A stretch of 64,000 nt of DNA from Hexactinellida sp. DTS-2022. Lineage: Eukaryota; Porifera; Hexactinellida. The DNA lies in NCBI GenBank assembly GCA_028753945.1, contig JAPNXP010000004.1:1364001-1428000 (forward strand), in the 5' to 3' direction. The notes beneath the pieces are model-generated. The model saw only the letters and a program-made list of their open reading frames with translations. It made no database searches and had not been told where the DNA came from. A program made the position numbers and the translations under genes. Below are positions 11,754-21,958 of this stretch, one piece after another. The first letter of the stretch is position 1. Every line of letters begins with the position of its first letter.

Positions 11754-13090
11754 TCAACGCATGTCGTTATCCACTTCTAGCTTGTTTCGTGCTTTAGACT
11801 TGATTGTAAGCATAGATGAAAAACCAGACTCACACAGATACGTTGAGGAAAATAAAGTGAGGACTTTCAAAGCAATCACACTCAGTCGTGGGTAGGCTCC
11901 GCGCATATTAACCCAGAAGTCCTCGAGGTCTTGAACACGAAACTCATCCTTTGTAGAGGAGTCGTGTGTGAGCTCCACGAACTAGTCTTGAAGTTCGTCA
12001 GGGACATCATCCAGCAGACACATGAATGGATTCCTCGCCAAACTCATTGCAATGCACGCGGTGTCGATGCCAGGGAAATAACGTTTGAACTCATCCCCCA
12101 AATGTTCAAGGTGATCAAGTATTTCTTCCTTCAACTGGTCACTGATGTCGTCCTCACCATGTAGGTCGATAAGACGCTGAAAAGAAGCAAGATTCCCATT
12201 TCTCATTCTTTTTCCCCAAAGTTGGAGTTTTGCCATGAAAGCACTGATGGCATCAGTATGAACGATTACGTTGCTTCCTCGCCCCTGCATTTTCTTGTTC
12301 AGTTCATTCAAGGCTTCAAAGATGTCGGCAAGATAAGCCAGCCTTGCTTCGAAACCTTCATTGTTGTGGATCATGCAGTGCGTCCCTTCCACAGCAGGAT
12401 TCTTATGCTTCACGAGAGCAACAAATCCTGATCGTGAACCAAGCATAGCAGGAGCACCATCAGTACAAACCCCTACAAGTTTTGTCCAACTAATCCCGGT
12501 ATCTTTGAAAAAATCGGTTAGTACTTCCATAATTCGGCCGCCTTCGTTGTCGTTTTTAAAGCGCGGCAAAAAAGAAAGTCCCCCTCGATTCCTTGAGAGG
12601 TAATGTAGCGGCAGAAAACAATTAGTTGTGCAATGTTGGCCACATCCGTTGATTCGTCCAGCTGAAGGGCAAAGAATGGAGACGACAATATCTTTGATAC
12701 TACTTGTCCTTTGATGTTGTCAGACATTTCTTCGATTCTGTTCTTGATGGTGTCGTTTGACAGGGATATCTGCTTCATCTTTTTCGATTCTTCCTCACCT
12801 AGTACAAGCCTCACGCTCTCCAGAATGCACGGTTTCACGAGGATTTCACCAATTGTGTGAGCCTTCTTTGTTCTGGCCACCTGAAGAGCGATGAAATATG
12901 ACGCATGCACGATGTTCTTCTTGGTTTGCTGATAAGTCCCAGTTGCGTCCAACTTCAATCTTTTCAAGCTGGATAATTTGCACTCAAAGAACCCACGGTC
13001 CATATCTTTCATTTGTGGATGAGTATTTATCATATGCTGTTTCATTTGAAAAGGTTTCATGGTGCTGTTCGAGAAGGTTTTAAAGCACGT
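11754..13090 (-). pseudogene. hAT transposase (BED-finger/ZBED5-like type), decayed
   Basis: Read from 13,090 leftwards, the first part has a partial BED-type zinc finger (CFKTF, MKPFQMKQHM). It is followed by a stretch ending in the LDESTD motif of the hAT catalytic core. The frame changes near 12,540. The next segment holds VCTDGAPAMLGSR, a hallmark of this hAT lineage. A TAG at 11,982-11,984 interrupts it, and the same frame then continues into the C-terminal dimerisation region (FSSTYLCESGFSSM). With a frameshift, a nonsense codon and no complete zinc finger, it cannot make an active protein as it stands. Confidence 0.9.
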
Positions 13091-13167
13091 GACTCATTGA
13101 GGGATTTGAACACCGTCCTTGACAACATAACTGAACCCATGTCTTAATAACTATCATGGTAGAACCT

Positions 13168-13459
13168 TCTCTTTTGCGACATCTGACAGATGACTTGAAC
13201 AATATATGTATCTAAGTTGGATAATTCATTGATAACGAAAATGAATTATGAATATTTAATGAGTAATTCATTTTTTGAATTTTCTTAATTTAGATACAAT
13301 TATATGGTGTGTATCTCTTTTGCGACATCTGACAGATGACTTGAACAATATATGTATCTAAGTTGGATAATTCATTGATAACGAAAATGAATTATGAATA
13401 TTTAATGAGTAATTCATTTTTTGAATTTTATTAATTTAGATACAATTATATGGTGTGTA
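13168..13459 (+). repeat. Tandem duplication inside the hAT element (2 x 146 bp)
   Basis: Two adjacent copies beginning TCTCTTTTGCGACATCTGAC lie between the transposase start and the right terminus. They differ at very few positions. This looks like a recent local duplication of subterminal sequence. Confidence 0.9.
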
Positions 13460-14058
13460 TTGTTTAATTTTTCCTTAAGTTTGATTATTGTTATTTATTT
13501 TTCCCAAAAAATAAATTTCCCCCTTATATTCTTGAATTTCCCCCCAGGGGGAAATTTCCCCCAGGTTAAGAACTACTGTTCTATACGGTTGTCATGGATT
13601 CTTTCCTAATACAAGTATATCTGATTCCCTAGTATCTGGAATGCCTATGGGTTTAGCTGGTGAGTATTCTTATTCATGTAGTTTTGTTAGTATGTTTATT
13701 TTATAATTATCAGTTTTAGAAATATATTCGAAAATCCTCTAGCTCCTCCCTCCGCTCCCACCATTACTCCATCTCTCTCCTCTCTGTCTCCTACTAACTG
13801 TACTTACACACTAATAAGCTGGCCATCTCCTGCTAGCGACAGAGCTATAGAGAGATACTACGTGTTCCATAACAGCTCTCTCCTGGCTGATATTCCTGCT
13901 AGTAACACTCAGTACACAGATACTACAGATCAGCTGATGGTTAATACTCCCTACATTTACTCTGTTATAGCCAACAGCTGTGCTGGCAACTCCAGTGCAG
14001 GAGTAGATACTGTTGTTATAACAGGTGAGAAGTATAGTTGTGTGATGACATCACATAA

Positions 14059-14168
14059 AAAATCTAAAATTACTGCTGTGCTGACAACTTTTTCTTTGGA
14101 GGCACTATTCACCAAAATGTAGTGCCTCCAAAGGAACATGTTGTCGGCACAGTAGTAATTTTAGATTT
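14059..14168. mobile_element. Hairpin MITE in intron 3 of receptor gene A
   Basis: An inverted repeat beginning AATCTAAAATTACTG with the inner arms GGAGGCACTA and TAGTGCCTCC. It is a diverged member of the hairpin family that fills the satellite blocks, here standing alone in an intron. The paralogous intron of gene B carries one too. Confidence 0.85.
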
Positions 14169-14383
14169 TTTGTTGTTGGTTGGTATTCAGGGAGGCGTAG
14201 AGACTGTTACTATAATGTTTGGAAGGTCTTAATGAATGGTTGCATTGCTGTGTCTAGGCTATCAGTTGTCGGACTCTCCTCCTTTCTTCATTAACTACAG
14301 CAGCTCCGACAGTATGCTACTGGTTGATTGGGTGAGTGAGACATCTTGGTTCCGGTTCCAATATCCACTAACATTCCTTAGAC

Positions 14384-14580
14384 CAGTGGTTCTCAACCGG
14401 GGGTGCGAGGTACGATTCTTGGGGGTGCGGGAAAAGAGTACAAGTACTGTTTATAGTAAAAAATAAACGATATTACGTTTACCAGGGGGTGGGAGAGTTG
14501 ATTTTGAAAGCTAAAGGGGTGCGGAAGTTGAATTTGAAAGCTGAAGGGGTGCGGAAGTTTAAAAAGGTTAAGAAACACTG
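14384..14580. mobile_element. hAT-type MITE at the exon 5 splice acceptor of gene A
   Basis: A 197-bp element with ends CAGTGGTTCTCAACC and GGTTAAGAAACACTG. An exact 8-bp duplication CCTTAGAC lies at 14,376-14,383 and 14,581-14,588. The duplicated bases include the acceptor AG, so a CCTTAG acceptor survives right of the element (exon from 14,587), but the original branch-point and pyrimidine context is now 200 bp away. Confidence 0.92.
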
Positions 14581-15740
14581 CCTTAGACCCTCAAGCCTAA
14601 CCCTGGAGCTCCTATTCTCCTCCAGTACAGTCTCATTCTGCAGTACTCTCACTCCCGAGAGGGCACTAACTACTCGTTCTCTCTCTCCACTCAGTTCCCC
14701 TGCTATCCTCTGGTGGCTCTATGCGCTCCGCTGCTATCACTGCGCACAACTTCAGTTCGGAGGACGGACTGCAGACGCAGGTCGCTGCCTACCTTAGCAT
14801 TGTGCAGCAGTGCTGGACCTCCTTCCAGGGAGCGCAGCTGCGGGCTGACTACAACTCATGTAACTCATACACTCCGTACTCTTGTTGTTGTTGTTGACTG
14901 TTGTTGTTGTTGTTTGTTCTAGCTAATCCACCTACAAGACCTACCACCACTGATCCTCCTCTCACGACACCTAATGGCACTCCTATGTCATCACCAGCAA
15001 CACCAGCAATAATGACATCAACACGACCACGTGAGTTCTTTTATTAGATCCCGTAACACTAACCATAATAAGACATGTGATGCAAATACCAATCTATATT
15101 ACGTATTGAGTGTGGAAGTCCTAGTGCGTTTTGTCTAATGGGACTAAATCCATTGAATGTTGAAACGTACCTCAAGAACTATTCTATATGCTTTCGTCCT
15201 GTTAGGTCCTGTTAACCAATCCTCTTTGGAACTCGTATTAATTATCCTCCTTAACTGATAATTCTCGTACTTCTCTCTATAATACTCGTGATGGGGATAT
15301 GTATGTTTGTTATGTACAGAAAGATCAAATACCTACAGTCTCTCCCAAAAGAGGCCCCTCATCCCTACGAGTACATATATCTAAATATAGTATCCCCCTT
15401 GTCACCTGATATCCCCTCTCCCCCTAATTACTCTGCTTACTACTCCCATATGCAGTCTGTAGGCACTCAGAACACCAGTGATACTCCCAACTACGCTAAC
15501 CTTAAGTGATGCTGTGTTGTGGTGGTATTGCTATTTTGAATATTTTTGCTGTTTTTGAACTCTAATTGTGCATATTTGCAAGCTTTTAATTTTATTTATA
15601 AATATACATGTTTTTAACTCTTTTAAATTTTCACAAATTTGCAAAATTGACAAGATACTAATGGCGAATTTAGGTATTTATCTACTTTTAATACCACACA
15701 ATAGGACAAAATAGGAAATTTGGAACCTTCAAAAAAAAGG

Positions 15741-15972
15741 TAGTTAAAGGCTTCAGATTAGTAGACTATTCATAAAGAGGTGTTAAAAGGATTTATATGT
15801 ACATATAAAATCTAAAATTACAGCTGTGCCGACAGCATTCCTTTTGGAGCAAAATATAGTGTCTTCATAGGAACATGCTATCGGCACAGCTGTAATTTTA
15901 GATTTTTATATGTAAATATAATCCTATTAACACCTCTTTATGAATGCTCTACTAATCTGAAGCCTTTAACTA
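15741..15972. repeat. Intergenic extended palindrome with hairpin MITE at its centre
   Basis: Between genes A and B, a ~95-bp hairpin (15,808-15,905) sits at the middle of a longer inverted repeat. Its outer arms are TTAAAGGCTTCAGATTAGTA at left and the complement at right. The whole is a ~230-bp imperfect palindrome. Otherwise 15,509-16,226 is AT-rich and shows no gene. Confidence 0.88.
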
Positions 15973-16226
15973 TTTCCTGGTTCAAAATTTGACCCTTTCA
16001 TATTACATTTGTGTGACATAATCATCATCTAACTGGATACCAGATGAACATTGTATATTAAGTATATACAGATTACAATTACTGTTTTTTCTTAAATGAA
16101 ACAATTCATTACAAATTTAGTTATTTATAATAGATTTAGATGTCCTTTAAACCTGTCTATGTTTGTATCTATCAATTGCTATGGATATTAACTGTCTCTA
16201 GACAATAGAACGATAGAGTTAAAGAA

Positions 16227-17451
16227 ATGAATGTGTTACTTGGGATACTCTTAATCTTGCTATGTAACTTGGTATCTGTTCAACTCCAAGGTAAATATAA
16301 ACAATAATATGTGGTCACATTATTCTATTCATTTAGTCAAACAACTATTTAGGAATTCTGTTACAAACTTTCCACTTTCATTGATTACTTTATATCTATT
16401 CTTTCTCCCCAGACAACATCTTCACATTCTTCCCTTCTGAATTGGTGTGTATTGGAGAGACAGTAACTCTCACTTGCTATGTGTACCCCCCTGTAGGGGA
16501 TAGTTTTACTCCCTTTGCTCTTCTCTCCTTCAACGGATCTTCTCCTCGTTTCGTTGCCTTTATTAACGATCCCACTAATGGGCTGACTGCAATCGGCTAC
16601 TCAGCTACTGTGGACACCTTAGTTATTCCAGTTATGGGGGACAGTGCTAGAATTCAACTCACTATAAGCAGCTATCAGATCTCCGATAGGAACACTATAT
16701 TTTCAGGTTATGGAGTTTTTGAGAACAATGGGAGCAATTTCTTTATTATTGAGTCTCTGGCCCTTCTATAGCAGGTACTCTTTATTCTATTATCTAGTTG
16801 TGTCTCTTTGTAATTAACTATCCATTCAGCTCCCCCTTCGGAAGTTAGTCTGTCCGTCTCGCTGACTTCTCTCATTCCCGCCACTTGTTCCGGAGTGGTT
16901 AGAGTGGCATGGACACCTGGCGCTACCGACAGGCCCATACTCTCCTATTCCCTGTCCCTCGACGGAGATACTCTGGGGATATTCAGCCCTTCTGTTACAA
17001 GCAATGATAGCAGTCTTAGCGTAGCAACGGATACGGTGTATAGGTATTCTGTTATAGCTAGCAGCTGTGCTGGCACCTCTACTCCTTCCTACGGAGTCAA
17101 TATATCTGTTCAGAGTAAGTTGTTGTTGTTGTTGTTGCTACTTCCCGAAACATGTTTGTGAAATGGTTTGACACCACTAGCTCTATAGTAATGATGACAT
17201 AACAAAAAATCTGAAATTACTGCTGTGCAGACACAGCAGTTTCTTTTCCTTTTGGAGGCACTACCTTACCCGACCAACAAATTATAGTGCCTCAAAGGAA
17301 CATTCTGTCGGCACAGCTGTAATTTTAGATTTTTTCTTGTTGGATTTTTAAACATTAACAATTATATTATAGGCTATTCATTGGTTAACTCTCCTCCTTT
17401 GTATCTCTCATATAACCAGTCGACTAGCATGCTAACTGTTGATTGGGTAAG

Positions 17452-17498
<47 letters not shown>

Positions 17499-18985
17499 TC
17501 TATGACATATTACTGACAGGGTTTGGTTCCAAGGAACGAGCCTCTCCTCCTTGGCTACTCGCTACAGCTTAACTATTCCCATTCTCAGTATGGGACTACT
17601 AACCAGTTTGCTAACTCATCTTCTTTCTCCCTTATCTCTGACACCAGTCTCTATTCCGTACCACTAACTCCCCATGGCTTCTCTACATCAGACGGAGTAG
17701 TGACTAACATCACAGCTTGCATCACTATAGTTAGCCAGTGTGGCACTTCATTCAGTGGAGATATGATATGTGGATTCTTTAACTCAGGTAGTTTTATAAA
17801 AGTAAAATTTTGTAAAAAAATTATAATAAAGCAAAATTTTGTTGATTTTATTTTTGTGGCCCGAGGCTTTTATTTACAAAGATTTTGATATTTATTTATA
17901 GAGAATCCTCATACCACTACTCAGCCCACTACTGCTACCGTTATTGTGACAACGACACCTGCTATAGTGACCACTGGTAAGGTCAATTCCTATTATTCAA
18001 TTCGTATGTTTGAGTAGGTGGTAGTGAGGAGTATATTAACTCTGTTATTGTTATTGTTATTATTTCTTTAGAAACTAGTCGACCTCCTAAAACTACTCCA
18101 CCCACTGAAGCGCTCCCTGTTGGTGAGTTTATTATATTTGATATCCAGTAACTCTACTGAACAGTACTCATATACTGTGATATAAAGCCTTGTCACAATT
18201 TAGATTTTGAGACAATGATTACATAAGTCACTCGTTTATTATCTCTATTTCACAATATTATTGTTATTATTATTTGTAGGTTTAATAGGATTAACAGTAG
18301 TAGCAGGGGCTGTAGTACTATTCATATTAATTATAATCCTCGTTGTTATTATGCTGTGTATCTGTTGTGGTATGAAATCCAAAGGTGAGTACTAGTTATC
18401 GTTTTATGCGTTTCTACTGTTACTATTAATACAGTAGAACTCGGTTGGGAATAAGTACGTATTATCCGAGTTTACCCTACACATAGAAATACATACTGCT
18501 TTATATATATTAGTACAATGGATGCCGGTTATAAGCATATCGTCGGGAACACTGCACTTAATCTTCTTATAACCAACATGTTCTTATAACCGGCATAAAT
18601 TATACAGGGTATATGGCAACCGTTTTCCAACATAGTGTTCTTATATCCGATATGTTCTTATAACCGGTGTGCTTATATCCGACATTTACTATATGTACAA
18701 ACCCAGGTACGTTATAACCGAGTTCTACTGTGATATAATCTCATAGATCATTCCTCGACTGTACAAAAGCAACCAATTAACTTCTATGATGAGATTAACG
18801 AGATGACACCTGTTCACTATGACTATATAGATATTAATACTCTTTCTAACAAGAATAACAGTACACATAAACCTCCGTTAGTTAAACTGAAGCCTGGAGA
18901 CACGCATACATACGCACACATGAATCCAGTTACCAGTGATCAAATGGTTCTACCGTCTCCTTATGAAAATCTAGCTCCTAGCTAG
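16227..18985 (+). CDS. Receptor gene B: Ig-like/FN3 transmembrane receptor with tyrosine-rich tail
   Basis: Nine exons: 16,227-16,290, 16,413-16,706, 16,830-17,114, 17,373-17,446, 17,520-17,787, 17,902-17,976, 18,072-18,122, 18,280-18,384 and 18,747-18,985. They total 1,455 nt with all phases matching (484 residues). The order is signal peptide (MNVLLGILLILLC), Ig-like domain, FN3-like domain (exon 3), second FN3-like domain (exons 4-5), Thr/Pro stalk (exons 6-7), TM helix (exon 8) and cytoplasmic tail with YDEI, YDYI, YAHM and YENL. The tail motifs resemble SH2-docking or ITIM-like sites, suggesting a signalling receptor; ligand unknown. The exon 2 donor chosen is CAG|GTTATG at 16,707. A later donor at 16,775 would include an in-frame TAG (16,769-16,771). 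With the chosen donor the Ig domain lacks the second cysteine found in gene A. It is a tandem duplicate of gene A with the same exon order and phases up to the stalk. Confidence 0.82.
17204..17332. mobile_element. Hairpin MITE in intron 3 of receptor gene B
   Basis: An inverted repeat of the hairpin family: AATCTGAAATTACTGCTGTG at left, CTGTAATTTTAGATT at right, inner arms GGAGGCACTA and TAGTGCCTC. Its position matches the hairpin in intron 3 of gene A. Confidence 0.85.
17450..17494 (+). repeat. (TTG)n microsatellite in intron 4 of gene B
   Basis: About 15 TTG triplets run from the donor of exon 4. Shorter TTG runs occur in intron 3 of gene B (17,117-17,137) and at 14,881-14,920 in gene A. 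They may act as pyrimidine-poor spacers; no function is implied. Confidence 0.95.
18432..18731. mobile_element. pogo/Tigger-like MITE in intron 8 of gene B
   Basis: The ends CAGTAGAACTCGGTT and AACCGAGTTCTACTG are inverted repeats. The flanks are TA at left and TG at right, suggesting a TA target with one changed base. The interior repeats CTTATAACCGG-type words. No coding capacity. A related sequence lies at 55,548-56,055. Confidence 0.7.
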
Positions 18986-19257
18986 TAATATGATACTATA
19001 TCAAATGTACATTCTAAATGCTTGTTTAATTCTGTATATAATTTGGTTTTTTAAGAGATTGGACATTTGCTTTTATAAATATTTGCAATAAATTTATATT
19101 AAAACTCGATTGTTGTTTGTTTGTTTGTTTGTTTGTCCGGATTATATTAAAGTGATGGGAGAATAAAAAGAGCATTTATCATCATAAACAAATAAAATTA
19201 TTTAATTGATTGCTTTGTGAGAATAAATTCGAGAAGTAACTTAGGAGTGTAAAATAA
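18986..19257 (+). other. 3' flank of gene B with candidate polyadenylation signal
   Basis: AATAAA at 19,087-19,092 lies 102 bp after the stop and is the best candidate poly(A) signal. A (TTTG)n run follows at 19,111-19,135. Beyond this the sequence is AT-rich until the satellite starts. Confidence 0.5.
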
Positions 19258-20440
19258 AAAAAATCCAAAATTGCAGCTGTGCCGACGCATGTTCCTTTGG
19301 TGGCACAATATTTTGGTGGTGGTTTATAGATAGTGCCTCCAAAGGTACATGCTGTCGGCTAAGCTGCAATTTTGGATCTTTTTGACATGTCATCATCACC
19401 ATGAAGGTGTTAAAATATTTCAGAAAGGTGTTTCAGAAGGCATCGACCCTTAGAGTGGTGGAAGTTTCCATTTAGCTCACTTAATTTTAGAGATATTCAA
19501 GTTTCAGTTGAATATAATAGTTGATGTCTCAGCATTTTTTATGTGATTGTTGGATGATCACCCAACTCCAACCAACCCATTCGAATTATATAATTCACAA
19601 AATTGTAAAAACACATATTTTTAACGATGTCATCATCACCTCAAGGTGTCAAGACCCACTTGTATATGTGGTACGTGCCATAAGGATCAATTGATAAATT
19701 GAAAGTTTGTTTCTATCTTACATCATTTCTGAGTTTAATGAAATTTAGCTAATTAGTATAAATATTTAATTAATCTATTAATAATATAACACCAATATTG
19801 TGTACAGCAAAATAAATTAAGTTCAATTATTTGCAATAATTATTTATCTAAATTGAATTTCACTATGATATTTTAATTCAGCGCACCCAAGTCAGTATAT
19901 TAATAGTACTAGAGTGTAAAATGAAATATATTCACTTAGTCTGTCGTTGTTATGGAATGTAGAATCTTAGTTTTCAATTAGAAAATAGAAGCCTCGATTT
20001 CACAAGTTGAATCAATATAATAATCACGAGTCGAAACAATAGAATTAGATATAACACTTCAATTGAACTGAAGTGTTAGTAAACAAAGGAAATTTGCAAC
20101 TCAATTGTGGCACAAACGAAGCCCAATTTGAAAATTCGTGCACTGTGAAAAGGTGTAGAATTTAATTCTCTATCGAATGCAAATAACTTGAATATTCGGG
20201 CACCATTTATTGTTCCCTTTCTAACATTAAACAAGTTTAAAAATATGTCCAAAAAACTGTAATCAAAAATTGTGACCCCAGGTGCACATCTGTAACCCAT
20301 GAGACACCTGTCCTGAAAATTTCAGTTCTTAGTAAATATAACTCTGTTCTGTGGAGGATACGGAAGGATAATAACCAAGGCAGTAAGATTAGAACTGGGC
20401 CACTATACTATAGTATGTATAGTCGGCACAGTAAAAATAT
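19258..20440 (+). repeat. Hairpin satellite, plus orientation, ending in one palindromic unit
   Basis: The block starts with a hairpin (19,263-19,377). It continues with the long-type downstream tract (TCATCATCACCATGAAGGTG, CACTTGTATA) and a diverged monomer containing CACTGTGAAAAGGTGTAGAA and CCCCAGGTGCACATC. It ends in a single minisatellite unit (20,368-20,435), in which the palindrome is lengthened by GTAT. The diverged monomer is repeated in reverse at 21,960-22,330, so the two face each other across 20,441-21,593. Confidence 0.82.
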
Positions 20441-20553
20441 ATATAATATATATCCACCAAAATTACGCATAAACTATTTTATTATATAACTGAAACAATT
20501 TGAGGTTGCATTTTGATATTCTTAATTACAATTATCTGCAATTGTGCGTAATT

Positions 20554-20865
20554 ATGGACGAAAGTGAAGAGGAATTATCTTCAGCTGACTTGCTAGATTT
20601 AGAAGATATTTTTGTTAGTGATGAATTATTCAACAAATGTATCCAAATATTACCCAAATGTTCGGAGATTTCAGCTGACATGTTCTCCTCTCAAGATTTG
20701 AGAGGTATTGTTCGACAGGAAAGTAAACTAATAAGTAATCAACAGTATGTATTACACATCATATATTTGAATTGGAAGCTGTGTCGTAAGGGAAATGAAT
20801 CAATACCAGCGCCCGTATTCACTAAGAAGTTAAGTACTAGTATGTACTTAAGTCGTATTCACTAA
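20554..20865 (+). CDS. Small acidic ORF of unknown function, possible first exon
   Basis: The ATG at 20,554 opens an acidic start (MDESEEELSSADLLDLEDIF) followed by SSQDLRGIVRQESKLISNQQ. A GTATGT at 20,744 could be a splice donor. Beyond it the frame runs into the palindromic tract and loses protein character. I do not recognise the family. It could be an exon fragment of a captured host gene or of a transposon. Confidence 0.3.
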   Translation: MDESEEELSSADLLDLEDIFVSDELFNKCIQILPKCSEISADMFSSQDLRGIVRQESKLISNQQYVLHIIYLNWKLCRKGNESIPAPVFTKKLSTSMYLSRIH

Positions 20866-21370
20866 GATTGGTATTCACTAAGATTTAAGTGTGTACTTAA
20901 GTACATACTTAAGTACAAAACTTAAGTAACCTACTAAGTTAACTTAACTTATAAGAAATTACTTTTATTGACTCTTTAGACGTTGGTGTTTAATTAGAAC
21001 ATTGTAATAGATTTCTAGTAGTAGTTGCTTTACTTTAGGGGAAGTTTATGATTCTATTTTCAACATTTATTACTATTGGTTGTTATTTTCTAAAAGTTCT
21101 GTTTTTTCTCAAGCACACAAATCACAGGAACTTCATTGAGAATATTCTTTTTAAAGTTAAAAGAATACACCAAGCTATTACAATAGCATTCATACACTAA
21201 TATGCTATGCTATTAAATAAAATTGAATAAATATAATTCAATTTCGTACTTAAGTACGTACTTAGTTAAGTATGTACTTAAGTACAACAATATTTCTTAG
21301 TGAATACGACTTAAGTATTTAACTAAGTACGTACTTAGTACTTAAGTATAATACTTAGTACTTAAGTGTT
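20811..21370. repeat. TTAAGTAC-rich palindromic tract with GTATTCACTAAG ends
   Basis: GTATTCACTAAG occurs three times at the left (near 20,816, 20,854 and 20,868), and its complement CTTAGTGAATAC appears at 21,295. In between and beyond are many CTTAAGTAC and GTACTTAAG palindromes. The arrangement suggests one or more nested MITEs. GTGAATACGGGCCC at 55,485 is a related end. Confidence 0.65.
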
Positions 21371-21593
21371 GTATGTCAGTTTACTACCATGACAGACTTA
21401 CTACCTCTATTACTAGTACCATGGATGTTCTCTATCCATGACAGATTTACTACCTTACATGACAGAATTACTACCCTTTGATCATGACTTGAGTATTACT
21501 ATGCACTTTTAATGGCTTCTTTCTTTCTTCTACTTGACTAAATACAAACAGCATGTATTCAAAATATTAGGAAATGGTAATTCATTTATATTA

Positions 21594-21958
21594 TTACTGT
21601 GCCGACTATACTATAGTATAGTGGCCCAGTATTGGAATCACTGCCTTTATTACTGTGCCGACTATACTATAGTATAGTGGCCCAGTATTGAAATCACTGC
21701 CTTTATTACTGTGCCGACTATACTATAGTATAGTGGCCCAGTTCTAATCTTACTGCCTTTATTACTGTGCCGACTATACTATAGTATAGTGGCCCAGTAT
21801 TGGAATCACTGCCTTTATTATTATTACTGTGCCGACTATACTATAGTATAGTGGCCCAGTTCTAATCTTACTGCCTTGGTTATTATTACTGTGCCGACTA
21901 TACTATAGTATAGTGGCCCAGTTCTAATCTCAGTGCCTTGGTTAGTTATTATTATTAG
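21594..21958 (-). repeat. Palindromic minisatellite, 6 reversed units
   Basis: Six units read TACTGTGCCGAC-ACTATAC...-GGCCCAGT, followed by type A or type B flanks (A A B A B B). Spacers are TTATT-rich. The block marks the left edge of the minus-oriented satellite. Confidence 0.9.

Larger units (their letters stand above)
11477..13578. mobile_element. hAT transposon in exon 2 of receptor gene A
   Basis: The ends are inverted, CAGCGGTTCTTAACC at left and GGTTAAGAACTACTG at right. They are flanked by an exact 8-bp target duplication, TTCTATAC, at 11,469-11,476 and 13,579-13,586. The terminal sequence, duplication length and transposase family all fit hAT. The element is 2,102 bp and carries a decayed transposase on the minus strand. 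Removing it with one duplication restores the receptor frame across the site. Confidence 0.95.
11072..15508 (+). pseudogene. Receptor gene A: Ig-like/FN3 membrane receptor, disrupted
   Basis: Exons by splice signals and comparison with the paralogue: 11,072-11,129 (signal peptide MKLLLLLLFISC), 11,184-13,659 (Ig-like; Cys in VQMVCY and the Y-x-C motif LYGC), 13,743-14,024 (FN3-like), 14,258-14,331 plus 14,587-14,859 (second FN3-like), 14,923-15,030 (Thr/Pro stalk) and 15,206-15,508 (TM and tail). Three defects are visible. A 2.1-kb hAT element splits exon 2 between LY and GCHG. The frame changes by one base near 14,700 (before the SSEDGLQTQ segment). A further frame change in the TM exon puts TGA at 15,256-15,258, ahead of the helix LIILVLLSIILVMG. 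The tail has YEYIYLNI and YANL, tyrosine motifs of the YxxI/L and YxN type. The intact role would be a cell-surface recognition or adhesion receptor. Either frame change could be a sequencing error; the hAT insertion is not. Confidence 0.75.
20441..21593. other. AT-rich interval between inverted satellite arms
   Basis: This 1.15-kb interval separates plus- from minus-oriented satellite. It holds the small acidic ORF at 20,554-20,865 and the TTAAGTAC-rich palindromic tract. The last ~220 bp (21,360-21,580) recur in reverse at about 55,260-55,500 and include three TGACAGA(A/C/T)TTACTACC words. Confidence 0.6.

Noticed and set aside
14881-14940. Cys-rich coding extension (CCCC) after exon 5 of gene A
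   Set aside because: Translation of a TTG microsatellite at the start of an intron; the paralogue has a donor at the equivalent place.
16442-16771. Receptor B as a soluble Ig protein ending at the TAG at 16,769
   Set aside because: An in-phase donor at 16,707 joins exon 2 to exon 3 and gives a complete membrane receptor; cDNA would decide.
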